Positions 35,289-45,587 of a stretch of 64,000 nt of DNA are shown here, in pieces. Each line of letters starts with the position of its first letter. Within the stretch, counting starts at the first letter, position 1. The notes under the pieces are model-generated. The model searched no databases and had not been told where the DNA came from. It saw only the letters and a program-made list of their open reading frames with translations. Both the position numbers and the translations under genes were made by a program. Location: assembly GCA_015698045.1 (NCBI GenBank), contig BLAL01000196.1, positions 1,054,001-1,118,000 of the forward strand, in the 5' to 3' direction. The DNA is from Rhizophagus clarus. Its lineage: Eukaryota; Glomeromycota; Glomeromycetes; Glomerales; Glomeraceae.

Positions 35289-35464
35289 CAATTTTTCGTA
35301 TGATTTAGAGGTGAGACTTATAGGTGTAATTTTTTTTTGTATGACTTATTTGACCTTATGATTTTCTTAATAAAATGGGTCTAGAATGGTTTTCTGTGTA
35401 TTGTAAAATTATTTGTATGCTAGAATAAAGTAGAATAATATTTAGAACTCTTTCCTGTTATCCA

Positions 35465-35506
35465 TTTTTTTCATATGACTTAGTTTCACTAAGTCATACG
35501 AAAAAA
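35465..35506. repeat. Inverted repeat (TTTTTTCATATGACTTA / TAAGTCATACGAAAAAA)
   Basis: Two 17-nt arms with one mismatch surround GTTTCAC. Related half-sites (TTTTTCGTATGATTTAG, TTTGTATGACTTA) occur at about 35,292 and 35,335. It could be a terminal or subterminal part of the polymerase/helicase element. Confidence 0.6.
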
Positions 35507-35561
35507 TTTTGATTTTATCAATGAATCAGCTTTAGAATTAATTCTAGGATAACATAAAAAT

Positions 35562-35663
35562 ATGGTATGCAAATTATGCTTGACAGGTCGAACCCTGAAC
35601 ACGCTTGGACACTTTGGTCCTCGGTGTTCAGGGTTCTCCTGAGGGGCAAGCAATATGGCATAC
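35562..35663. ncRNA. Long imperfect hairpin, possible small-RNA precursor
   Basis: A core 12-bp perfect stem, AACCCTGAACAC (35,591-35,602) with GTGTTCAGGGTT (35,624-35,635), encloses a loop that can itself pair (GGAC/GTCC). Outer arms continue as TGCTTG..CAAGCA (35,577-35,582 with 35,647-35,652), CAGG/CCTG, and GGTATGC../..GCATAC. The GC content is far above the neighbourhood. It does not fold as a tRNA cloverleaf. Its role as a small-RNA precursor is inference only. Confidence 0.4.
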
Positions 35664-36000
35664 TTTTTTCGTTATATTATTTGGGATTAAAATCGGGCTA
35701 GCATGTTAACAAAGATGGTGATCTCCTTTAACTTGAAAACTAAAAAATTGGGTAAAAGGATATGTTAACAAAATTTGTGCCCCAGCCTGATTTAAAACTT
35801 AAATTCAATATCGTATTTCAATATATTTCCTGGTCTTGAAAATAAATTTGGGGTTAAAAAAAGATTACATAAATTTCGTATATTGGGAAATAAGCCGGGA
35901 GAGGTTTACACTAATTATACCTATTCAGAAATCTTACCCCAGAACCCCATTTTATTCTATATTGTGAAGTCATATAAAGCTCTTGTAGTATGAACTGTAG

Positions 36001-36233
36001 AAGATGGTGTTGTGTATGAAGAATCTAGTGGTATGTTCACAAGTTTTTTTAATTGTAAAATTATTTTAAAATTAATATTATCATTCTTAGCTGTCAGTTT
36101 AATAATAGGAGTAAAGATTTGGGATTTTTTTTTTATTAACTTTTTTTTCCTTTTAGATTCTTTAAAACCAAGTTTTGTTAACAGCAAAAAAAACAATCAC
36201 TCAAAGAAAAAGAAAAAGAATAGACGAAGATGA
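36001..36233 (+). CDS. Possible last two exons of an unidentified gene
   Basis: An AG acceptor precedes 36,001. The exon 36001-36030 reads EDGVVYEESS in one phase, followed by a GTATGT donor. After a 126-bp intron with a pyrimidine-rich end, the exon 36157-36233 continues in phase as DSLKPSFVNS and then a Lys/Arg-rich tail ending NRRR before TGA. Upstream exons could not be found, so it is either a truncated gene or chance. The basic tail suggests nuclear or nucleolar targeting if real. Confidence 0.3.
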
Positions 36234-36914
36234 TTTTGTAAAAAAGATATATTGCTTAAAAGATTAGAAGATAGAATACATTTATCTTAATTCTTTATTT
36301 AAAATAAAAATAGTATAAATAATATCTGCTATTTTACATTGTAATAATTCTATATCTAAAACAAAAATAATATTACAATATTTGCTTACAATTGCCAAAT
36401 ATATTTCCTTAGAAGTGAAATATTTGGGATTGAAAATTAAAAATACAATTCAGAAAAGTTTATTGTGATCTACTTCTCGTGTGCCTTTAAACCATATACT
36501 ATCCTGACATTAGCAGTAATTCCTGGGCTGAACGAACTGAAATGAATAATTACTTACATCCGGTCATAAGCCAGCTCCTCTGAACACGCTATACTTTATA
36601 AACCAATGATTGTACCCAAAACCTTTTCATACCATGACACAATGTTTGGTATACCTCAAAACTTTTATCTAAGATTTTATTGTTGAACTCGATGGTAAAA
36701 GTTCGATATCCTCTCTCGAAGAAGAGATTGTCATCAGATCGAGCAGTGTACATAGTATCGTGACTTCAGCCATGATCTCACAAGCATGTAACCATGCGAA
36801 AATTTATCAATGTAAAAACTTTTCTTATGCGTCAAAAAAATATTTATTTTGTATTATAAAAAGTTTATCTATCATAATTCAATTTATCCGTAAATTGATT
36901 ACCTTGTTTGAAGT
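36234..36914. other. Intergenic, no gene seen
   Basis: AT-rich and of ordinary complexity. AATAAA-like signals follow the putative exons. No coding stretch is recognisable on either strand. Confidence 0.45.
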
Positions 36915-36916
36915 TA

Positions 36917-37591
36917 CAGTGGGTTACAAAAAGTGACCGACCACCTTAAAAATTAAAAAAAATCAATAAAAATTAGGTCATTTAACAATAATTTTGCCCT
37001 GTCTTAAATTTTGAGGCATAAAATAAATGTTAGAAGAATTTTTTTATTAAAATTATTAGTAATATTTTGTCTAAATAATTAATTTAAATAATGGTGAAAT
37101 TTTTATCTCCTTAACCAGAGCAGCTATAGCAAAATGGACGCCAAAATCGAATTCTTTGGCTAAAAAATACCTTATGTTTCAAAAATCAGGAAAATTGGAT
37201 TATCGGTTGTTGAGGAATCCACTTTTGAAAATCGGCAATTTTTGCAAATTTTATATGTAGATCATTATTTTTACCGATTTTCAAGTGGATTCCTCAACAA
37301 CCGATAATCCAATTTTCCTGATTTTTGAAACATAAGGTATTTTTTAGCCAAAGAATTCGATTTTGGCGTCCATTTTGCTATAGCTGCTCTGGTTAAGGAG
37401 ATAAAAATTTCACCATTATTTAAATTAATTATTTAGACAAAATATTACTAATAATTTTAATAAAAAAATTCTTCTAACATTTGTTTTATGCCTCAAAATT
37501 TAAGACAGGGCAAAATTATTGTTAAATGCCCTAATTTTTATTGATTTTTTTTTAATTTTTGGGGTGGTCGGTCATTTTTTGTAACCCATTG
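36917..37591. mobile_element. 675-bp fold-back MITE of Tc1/mariner type
   Basis: The termini are CAGTGGGTTACAAAAAGTGA and the complement of CAATGGGTTACAAAAAATGA, flanked by TA at 36,915-36,916 and 37,592-37,593. The two arms, about 320 bp each, are inverted copies over almost their whole length (for example CCAGAGCAGCTATAGC and GCTATAGCTGCTCTGG). A short spacer at about 37,245-37,270 separates them. No coding capacity. A transcript would fold into a very long double-stranded hairpin. Confidence 0.93.
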
Positions 37592-37610
37592 TACATATAT
37601 AATAAGGTTA

Positions 37611-37934
37611 TTAATTATAGGAGATCGAAGCTTTTGGATGCTTGATCAACGAACCACAATTTTTTGTATCCTTTACGGAATAACAATTCCGGGTTTTGAT
37701 CATACTATACTTCGAGAAAAAGATTTCTTTATACCAACTAGTGCTATGAAGCCGATGCTGAGCTCCTTGTACCTCCAATGCAATTTGATGTTTTTGAAAG
37801 GAAGCATCAAGCTTTAATCCGTTCAAGAAAGGAGGATGATATTCGATCATAGGTTCTTCATTAAGAATTTCCTTAGCTATTTGGATGCATCTAGTCTGGA
37901 ATTTGCGGTTTTTCTTAGATTCTCTTTTCAACAT
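37611..37934 (-). pseudogene. Truncated restriction-fold nuclease-like protein of an expanded family
   Basis: A 107-residue frame with IAKEILNEEPMIEYHPPFL and then LKLDASFQKHQIALEVQGAQHR. The D..(n)..E-x-Q..QH arrangement is that of Vsr/PD-(D/E)xK-like nucleases, and glomeromycete genomes carry many copies from memory. The expected continuation after the QH block is missing: the frame runs into unrelated YSMIKTRN sequence next to the MITE. The fragment is probably dead. Confidence 0.5.
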
Positions 37935-38017
37935 ACCCCTGCGACTTTAACTTCGAAATTCTCAGCCTCAAGTTCGGTCAAGTTCGGATGTCATGCTCAA
38001 TAAATTTTATACAAATA

Positions 38018-38075
38018 AATACAAAAGTTCGGAACATGCCTGTGATACACGACGTCTATGCTAATATATATGCAA
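38018..38075. repeat. Dispersed repeat, copy 2
   Basis: This matches 32,745-32,812 (AAATACAAAAGTTCGG..GCCTGTGATACACGACGTCTATGCTAATATAT), in the same orientation, 5.2 kb apart. Confidence 0.6.
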
Positions 38076-38089
38076 AGCGCCTTATGGCC

Positions 38090-38420
38090 GATTACTCCTG
38101 TCTTTCAAAAAAATCCTAAACCCGTTGTTACCGGCTTTTTCTCAACATCCACCCTTTCCCCAACAATAACCTCCATTACCCGCTTCACATTGTATAACAT
38201 TCTGTAGGCGATCAGAAACATCAAATCAGTTATTGGTGCAACACTTAAGAAACTCTGGAATAAATAAACTTACTAACCTGAGCGAATCAAATAGCAATTT
38301 GATATTGTTTGCGCTCAGTGATGCAAATTAATTCCTCAAGTGCTTTGATTGCGTAATCCACATGACCGTATTTTCCTTACCAACAACTTTGAACTTCGGG
38401 TTTAGTGATCTTTTTTTTTT
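38090..38420 (-). pseudogene. Degraded coding remnants, probably of a nuclease-like family gene
   Basis: Short frames such as GKYGHVDYAIKALEELICIT and ERVDVEKKPVTTGL are separated by stops. The VDYAI block resembles part of a nuclease-like protein family expanded in Rhizophagus (recall, unverified). No intact gene. Confidence 0.3.
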
Positions 38421-38460
38421 CCAGTAAGTTCTCTGACTATATTAATACTCGCATGGAGGA

Positions 38461-38799
38461 TTACCGAAATATATTCGCAACGAATTGCATCCTCCGATTC
38501 GGAACTAGATGATTCAGACTCTGATTAGGTTTCAGTTCGGAGCTGGATGATTCTGAATCTGAACAATAGTAATCTTCATCAAAATTTTCAATATGAATAT
38601 TTTGATTGAGCTGAACCATAGCTTTTTTGCTAATATTTTCACACCTTTCCAATCTTGAAATTTTGAATTGAGACATGAGCAGACAATTTCTTTGATTAGT
38701 AATATCACAGCAACTAAAGTCAAGATGTTGAAGTTTTGGGCAGAAATGTATAAAATTACAATTCGATGGTTCACTGATAAATGTACAGCAACTTAACAC
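38461..38799 (-). pseudogene. C-terminal LRR fragment of an F-box/LRR-type protein
   Basis: The frame reads FISEPSNCNFIHFCPKLQHL followed by DFSCCDITNQ, LERCENISKKAMVQLNQNIH, and an acidic Ser-rich end (SDSESSSSE). This is the last two cysteine-containing LRRs of the F-box/LRR family, with no F-box upstream. The first LRR is disturbed (QRNCLLMSQF). It has probably been a pseudogene since truncation. Confidence 0.5.
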
Positions 38800-39822
38800 T
38801 TATTTTACTGCAATAGTTTCTTTTTTATTGTTTTCTGCAAACTATTTATTATGATGTATTTTACATCTGAAAGTATTACATTGTTCTAATTAAAAAAAAA
38901 TACATCGTGTAGTTGATACTGATAAATTATTTTTTGTGATCTGATATCTTCCGATTTAGCCAAAATTATTGATTTTTTAATTTTAACGGCTGGAATTAAG
39001 ATCAATTTGACTGAAATTAAAGTTCCCTACACAAAGGCCAATCATATAATCAGCCAACCTCGAGATCACATGATAAAAGTGTGAAAAGAGCTTTCTAAAA
39101 TTTTATGAATTGGTGTACTGTGGTCATCTTTGCTCTTTATAATATTTGAGCGTAGAGTTCTTTTATTTTGAGCGGAGAACCTTATGCCAGCCCTATACTA
39201 GTTAGTTAATCTGTTACATTTTATTTGTATATTTGTACATACTTGATGTAATTACTTGATATGTGTACACATAAAAATAAAATAAAAAAGTATACTGTGG
39301 TCACGATATCAGTATGCCAAAATTTTTAAACCATATTAACATACTAACATATGTTGTATATATTATAAAATACGATCGTGACTTACATACCATCTTACAA
39401 AATTGTACTTTTTTTATTAACTGTTCTAACTGTTCTGACGATTTCATTTACAAATTTTTTGAAATTCAGTACTAAATATGTACTAACATAGCTAGCTGAT
39501 CCTTAAATATTCTTTATTATCAAAAACATCGATTCTCATTGAATCTAAAGATCGATCGATGAATAAATTGGATTAGATTAATAATGTAAATAACAAGCTC
39601 TTTTGTTGCGATAAATAATAAATGGGACAATATCGTGAAATCATTAAGACTCACCTCTCCGATCTTTGATTTGTGATTAAATATTTCTAAAAGAAGAAAT
39701 AATGGATAAATTCCTTTTCAAATCTTGTACAGAATAATAAATAATTTTTAATATATACAGTAAATTAGATTTAAAATCTTCCAAACTTCTTATTTCAATT
39801 TAAATTAAACTCCAATTCACAC
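38800..39822. other. Intergenic, no gene seen
   Basis: AT-rich. It contains two weakly similar TACTGTGGTCA blocks (about 39,117 and 39,293). No coding signal. Confidence 0.45.
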
Positions 39823-40533
39823 TTAATCATCAAATAGTTTTAAGATTTCCTCAAGTTTACAATATTCACTAGCAATTCTCTCGTTTTTATCTTTAATTCT
39901 TAATAATGACTCAAAATCATTTAATTTCTTCAAAGTTAAAATAACATCCTTCGAACCATTCTCACATGCCCTATGCAAACAGGTTTTACCGTCAGAATCT
40001 TGTAGTTCGGGTTTTGCACCGGATGATAATAACAAGGAGACAACTTTTGAATGATTATAAGTTGATGCTCTATGTAAAGGCTATTATACGAGTATAATTA
40101 ATTGAAGAATTCAAGAAAACGCCTAAGATTATATGAACTTACTGTTGAAAGTAATTCTGGTGTTATTGCATTAACGTCTGCTCCATAATCTATTAATACA
40201 CGACAAATGTCTAAATATCCTTTCCTTGCCGCATAATGCTTCATAAAAAAGAGGAAAATTAATTAAAATTAGTTAAGAAATTATTATAAAAACTGACTAT
40301 ACGTGAATATACTTTACTAATGATGCATATCCTGTACTATCAATTTCATTTACTACGGAACCACCTTTCTTTGAAATAATGGTTTTCACTCGATTAATAT
40401 CGTTATTTAAACAAGCATAATGGATGGATTTTTCGAAATCTAATTCATCTAATGTTTGAGCGTATGGATTCGGTGTTGAACTGTGAGAACAACATGATTC
40501 ACCATCATGATTATGAGCATTATGAGCACTCAT
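39823..40533 (-). CDS. ANKRD39: Ankyrin-repeat protein, ANKRD39-like
   Basis: Three exons on the minus strand, 40318-40533, 40143-40238 and 39823-40080, join in phase to 189 residues. The N-terminal block CCSHSSTPNPYAQTLDELDF matches the distinctive lead-in of ANKRD39 proteins. Four ankyrin repeats follow (SIHYACLNNDINRVK, ASLHYAARKGYLDICRVL, PLHRASTYNHSKVVSLLLS, TCLHRACENGSKDVILTL). The end (RIKDKNERIASEYCKLEE) also fits the family. Length is about that of animal ANKRD39 (183). Molecular role is not established; ankyrin stacks bind partner proteins. It is divergently oriented from the NmrA-like gene 1.05 kb away. Confidence 0.85.
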
Positions 40534-41437
40534 TATTTATTATTTTTACTATGAATAAGAAAGAAAAAATTTATAATTCCTTTTTTGAATGGATCTGAAA
40601 AATTCATGTGATCATGAGTTTACCTAATAACCACACGACATAGTTGCACAAGCATTGAAAAAAATCGTGAATGAAAATAATGAGTAATTAAATCAAGTAA
40701 TGAATTAAAAGGGGAATTTATTAGCAATTGGGCTTTGCTCTACCAATAAACAAAGTTAGAATTTAACAATGAAATATATGTTTATATCATTAATGTCTTA
40801 AGTAAATATTTTAGTGGTAACTGACAGATCTTCAAATGCGTTATAATTGCGTTATCTGATCATCTTTGTTCTCCTTTTTTATTTGTAAATTATTACAATG
40901 TGTGTGATGCAAGATAAGGAAACAGTTCACGCGCGGAGATATTCTTTATCTTTAAAGCCCAATATTTATTTATAAGGAACAGTGGCATAGCATAGTTTTC
41001 GGCACACTCCTTAAAATATCATTACGTAATAATATAAGCATTTGGTTAAAAGCTTAGTACTAAAACTATCATTTTAATCTTATACAGTAATAAATTAAAA
41101 TATTATCTAAATATGTTCAATTTAGTCCGTTAATGAAAGAAAATCTTTTTCCGGGTAACCAGTATAACGACTTAGTTATTTTTACTCATTTTATGATATT
41201 ACTCATACTACGATAAAAAAAAAAAAATATTTGTGTTTGATGAGATAACAAAAAAGTCACGAGGGAATAGTGTATGAAATGAAAAAAAAAAAATTTCAAA
41301 TTCTCCCTTGCATTATCAATGATAGATCGTGATTAATTAGCCAATTAGATCATCCTGTATTCCCTGACTGTTTGATGTAAAAAATCTGATGGGTAACTTG
41401 CTAACTGTAAAATGATATAAATATGAGGATTTTTGTG

Positions 41438-41471
<34 letters not shown>

Positions 41472-41587
41472 CTTTTGCGAATTTTTTTTTTTTCAAAAAC
41501 ACAAAATTTAATAAATAATAATAATAAATTTTTTAGAAAAATTTTTCTTTTTTTTCTTTTTTTTTTAATAAATCAAAAATTGTAAAT
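40534..41587. promoter_or_regulatory. Divergent promoter region between ANKRD39-like and NmrA-like genes
   Basis: This is the only upstream region for both genes. A T-run of about 33 bases at 41,440-41,471 and more poly-T up to the NmrA-like start may exclude nucleosomes. No specific operator is recognised. Confidence 0.45.
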
Positions 41588-42775
41588 ATGACTCAAATAT
41601 CTGGTGTTCACGTTTCTGGAGCTGACGGAGAGCTAGGTAATATTTTCATACAAAATATGTATTACATATATACATATATATATATATATTAAAAGATAAA
41701 TATATATTAATAAAATAAAAATTCTAATATTTTTGTATCAAAAAGGCGCCTCTATTGTAAAAGAATTGTTGGAAATGCAAATTCTTTATCCTCGTTTACC
41801 AAATTTTCCAGTTTACGCAGGAGTTCATCATGAAAATGAACAATCTTCAACAAATGCTTTGGTAGTAAAAGTTGATCCAGTTAGTGATCCCGATTCCGCG
41901 ATACATGCTCTAAAGCAAGTGTCAAAATTATTATTACTGATTGATCCGTTATCTGGCGAAGTCACACGAAAAGATGTTCTTGCTTTTGCAAAAGGGTAAG
42001 ATTTTTGACAAATGAAATCTTGAATCACAGTTGAATCAATTTCCTAATCTGTTTTCTTTTTCATAATAGATATATTAATGCAGCTAAACAAGCAAACATT
42101 AAACACATCGTGTTTCCAACACCATTCTCAAAACTCGATACACCTTATTCACCTCCATTAACTCCTATTGATGATGATAATGAAGAACGTACAAATGTTA
42201 TGCGATCCTATCGAGAACAATTTGAAGCCATTGAATCAATGCTACGAGAATCCTTTTCACAATCAGAAATAACAATTCTTCGCTATCCTGGCGTATTAAA
42301 CCAACATTTATTATATTTTGCTAGTTATATCAAGAAAAACTCCAAAATGCCTTTAATTGATAATTCTTACATGACGTTCGAATGTTGTGATATTAATGAT
42401 GTTGTACGTGCGTCGTGTCATATATTGGTTAGTCCTATACAAAGGCATTGTGGTAAAGAATATAAGATAACTGGACCTAATTTATTAACAACAGATGAGA
42501 TTGCTATTAAAGCCAGTTTAGGCCTTAAACGAGAAATTAATGTGGAATTTATGCCTATTAAGCAATTGAAGAACGTATTAATGGAAACGACACCCGATAA
42601 AGAAGAAGTTGCTTATTTATTAGAATTATGGGGATTACAAGGATATTTAGGAACTGCAAGAAAAGTGCAGGTTACAAGAGATTTAGAAATAATCACTGGA
42701 AGCACCGGAAAGAGTTTAAGAGAATTCTTTGAAAATTCTTATGATGCTTTCACTTCTTCGCAAACGGATAGATAG
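41588..42775 (+). CDS. NmrA-like / atypical short-chain dehydrogenase NAD(P)-binding protein
   Basis: Exons 41588-41636, 41746-41995 and 42070-42775 give 334 residues. The start lies in a tight AAATATGACT context, and the first codons (SGVHVSGADGELGASIVKEL) form the Rossmann nucleotide-binding turn with GADGELG at the G-x-x-G-x-x-G position. Then come LLLIDPLSGE, HIVFPTPFSK (the beta-strand after the NAD pocket) and ILRYPGVLNQHLLYFA, where the NmrA family has the 'R-P..F-m-e' segment. The C-terminal half (YKITGPNLLTTDEIA) binds the remaining pocket in homologues. Such proteins are redox sensors or reductases in the cytosol. The third glycine of the motif is present, but substrate is unknown. 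Confidence 0.8.
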
Positions 42776-43274
42776 GGAAATATTATGAAATATCTTTAAT
42801 ACCTTAAAAAAAAAAAGAATTAATTTCTTTTATCAAAAATGCTACCGAGTCATGTTTTTGATGTGATATCAAATGTGGGACTCAAAAAATGCATCATCTG
42901 CGAAAGGAAAAAAAATAAACCAAAATAAAAAATGGTTGGGATTGGTTTATTTTCTTCATATATTTAGGATTTTGAACACTTGTATACGTATATACCATAC
43001 ATACATACCTGCTAATAAAAAATATATATTAGTCACATGATTTCGATTCAAATTATTATGCTAAATCAAATATGTAAAATTTGAATAAGATTAACCAATT
43101 TAAGCAATTTCTTAGGTGCTAATGACGTAATTAGCGCCTCACTGATTATTTAATAAATTTTCTTTGCTTTATTTGGCATATAAACCATAATAAATCCTCT
43201 TTCACTTATTTTGTGATTTGTTCAAAATATTTTTTTTCTTAAAATTAGAAATTCGGGTTGATATTTCTCCCGTA
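42776..43274. other. Intergenic between NmrA-like and BTB genes
   Basis: It contains poly-A and AATAAA-type 3' signals for the NmrA-like gene (about 42,895-42,930) and the short promoter of the BTB gene. Nothing else is seen. Confidence 0.5.
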
Positions 43275-44215
43275 ATGTCTAAAAAAACTGTAATATTTAA
43301 TGTTGGAGGAACAACATTTGAGATAAAAAAAGATTCATTTGATGCATATCCCAATAGTTCTTTGTATAAACTAGTGAACAGGTCATCATCCTCGTCTTCA
43401 TTCTCTTCCCGTTTTTCCTCAAACAAATCTTCTACACAAACAATATTTCTTGATCACAATCCATTTGCATTTAGTGTAATTTTAGATTACATTCGTTATA
43501 AAAGATTATGTATACCAAAAAATGTTACAAGGGAAATTGTTGAATTACAATTAAGAGAATTTGGCCTTGGTGATGATATTAAATTATCAGATAAAAGTTC
43601 TTCTGAAATTGAAGATGACTTACCTTCTTATGAACAAGCTTTGAATGGATTTTCAGCTTCTGATGGAATTGCATTAAAGGATGCAGCAATGTTAGCTGTT
43701 TTCAGAAGGTATAAATAAATTAATTCTTTTATAAAAAAAAAAAAAAAAATTGGTTTAATTTATTTTACAAGTAGTTTCTAACATATTTTATTACTTTCTG
43801 GAATGAAATATAAAGGATTGATACTTTAATTTCAGATGTGATTTTACCATATTTAAATCGTCATGCAAAACGTGGACATCAACAAGTAACGTTTTATTTA
43901 ACACCGAATATTATAACAAAAAATATTACAACAGAATTAGAACATATCAATGATCCACATGAATGGGTTCAACTATCAACCAGCTCATCATCAGTAGATA
44001 AAGATGACAGTTTGAAGAATGATCTACCCGATTTACAGTTTCTACTTCAAAAAAGAGAAACATTAGATCAATTAAGAGATCTTATCATAAGTAAGTCTGG
44101 CGTTAAAAAATGTACTGTAAATAAAGTCGAAATTAGTCACAGAAGCGAAAATGAATTTGGATTATTTAGTTCTAAAAGTTGTGATATTGTTCAAATATTT
44201 GTTACTATTGTTTGA
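43275..44215 (+). CDS. BTB/POZ (potassium-channel T1-type) domain protein, KCTD-like
   Basis: Exons 43275-43708 and 43816-44215 give 277 residues. The start MSKKTVIFNVGGTTFEI is chosen because the T1-type BTB fold begins directly with VIFNVGG; an in-frame Met 19 codons upstream lacks similarity. The BTB domain runs to about residue 100 (YKLVNR, IFLDHNPFAFSVILDYIRY, LQLREFGL). A linker with DLPSYEQAL follows, then a second domain (DVILPYLNRHAKRGHQQVTF). The acceptor at 43,815 keeps the phase into DTLISDVIL; the better-looking acceptor at 43,835 would shift it. KCTD proteins often act as Cul3 adaptors, but fungi also use T1 folds otherwise, so the partner is open. Confidence 0.78.
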
Positions 44216-44856
44216 ACATTTAAGGGGATAGTTAAGAAGGCGAAAGGGAATTGTTTATTGTATTACTAATGATTGTTCGTCATTATAAAATTTTTAATTT
44301 TTAAACATTAAGAGTTGAGAATTTTATGTTACTATTCCAAAAAGTGTTAGGTTAATGATTTGATATCCAATATTAATAACCATTTTTGTTCAAAAAGATC
44401 TTTTACATCCAAAGTCGGAAATAGAAAAAAAATGTACATAATATAAAATTTCTAAGGACCCTGACAATATTGTAACAACATTAAATGTCGTTTCAATCAC
44501 GATACTTTTTCGAGAATTCACATATTATATAAGTACTAACATTATTGCACAAAAAAAATTGAAGATCCCATGTGCGACACAATCTGAGATGTTGCTACGC
44601 AAACTGCTAAAAATGTATCTCATCAAAATTTTCATGTGCAATTCATAAGAAATTCTTTATACATGAGATATTTCATGGGGCAGAGAATTTCTTCATGCAA
44701 GTGAGCATGCTTATCACTTGTTATCACTTGGGAAGGGATATTGTAAAAAGAAAAAGTTTAAATATAAATATCGCATCTCCAGTTTATTTTCAGTTAAAAA
44801 ATAAAATTCGAAAATCTTTGTTAGTAGGAATAAATTACATTTCAAACTAATTAAAA
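44216..44856. other. Intergenic between BTB and membrane-protein genes
   Basis: No gene seen. A T/A-rich 3' flank is followed by a promoter with a direct repeat of CTTATCACTTG (about 44,711-44,731). Confidence 0.45.
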
Positions 44857-45447
44857 ATGGAAGAAGTTAAACCAAACTTTAGCGATTCTATGTTTTCAGG
44901 TAAGAATTCGTTCACAATTTTGGGGAATATTTCGGAAGGATTAACGGATTTTTTCTTCTTACTCGTTCTTTTAGCAAATATTGAGGGAAAAAATAAAAAT
45001 TCTGCATTAGTGCGCAGTAATTCCTCTGGAAACATTGATTTTACCACTGCTGATAAAGGATTATCTTATTATATCATGAGACCAAAAGAATTAAGAGAAG
45101 AACATCCAGTATGGCATTATTTTTATCTATGTGCATTGATTTTTGCAGCCTTTGTGTCTCTTTTTATTGGGCCTGTTATATTTGGTATGTTAGCAGCAAT
45201 TGGAGGCTTAGCCACACCTTTCGTGTTATCATTAGTAGGTGGAGGTCTAGGTTTAATTTTTGGCATTGTATTCGGTGTTGTTTTCTCGGTTGTTTGTATT
45301 GTGTTCCTCGTAAAAGCTCTTGGCCGAAGTGCTGAATGGGTTTTAGATACTTTATTGTATGGTGGTAATGATTTGATGGAAATTACAAAACAACAAATTT
45401 TGATTTTCTTTGGTCATCCTAGTCAGTCATCATCAAGATTAGATTAA
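44857..45447 (+). CDS. Small multi-pass membrane protein of unknown function
   Basis: The frame is open throughout (196 residues). However, 44900-44974 has consensus GTAAGA..TTTTAG borders and encodes an odd hydrophobic piece, so a spliced 171-residue form (exons 44857-44899 and 44975-45447) is preferred. The 75-bp intron has no stop and is divisible by three. After a Ser-rich hydrophilic start, the segment WHYFYLCALIFAAFVSLFIG begins a run of three to four transmembrane helices with Gly-rich faces (GGLATPFVLSLVGGGLGLIF, GVVFSVVCIVFLV). A cytosolic amphipathic tail follows. No family is recognised. It is tail-to-tail with DNAJC12-like (140 bp). Confidence 0.7.
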   Translation: MEEVKPNFSDSMFSGKNSFTILGNISEGLTDFFFLLVLLANIEGKNKNSALVRSNSSGNIDFTTADKGLSYYIMRPKELREEHPVWHYFYLCALIFAAFVSLFIGPVIFGMLAAIGGLATPFVLSLVGGGLGLIFGIVFGVVFSVVCIVFLVKALGRSAEWVLDTLLYGGNDLMEITKQQILIFFGHPSQSSSRLD

Positions 45448-45587
45448 AGTATCTGGAGATATGTTTACTAGGATTTTTTTTCTTCTTTTTTATTGATTTG
45501 AAATATTTGTTTTATTCATTATATTACTAGACAGGTTCTAGTTCTTTCATGATAATCCCTTTTGTTCGAAAAATAAAAATAAAAATC

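Noticed and set aside
35577-35652. Possible tRNA gene because of GTCGAACCC near a GC-rich stem
   Set aside because: The pairing is one long hairpin. No cloverleaf with a 7-bp acceptor stem and an A box can be drawn.
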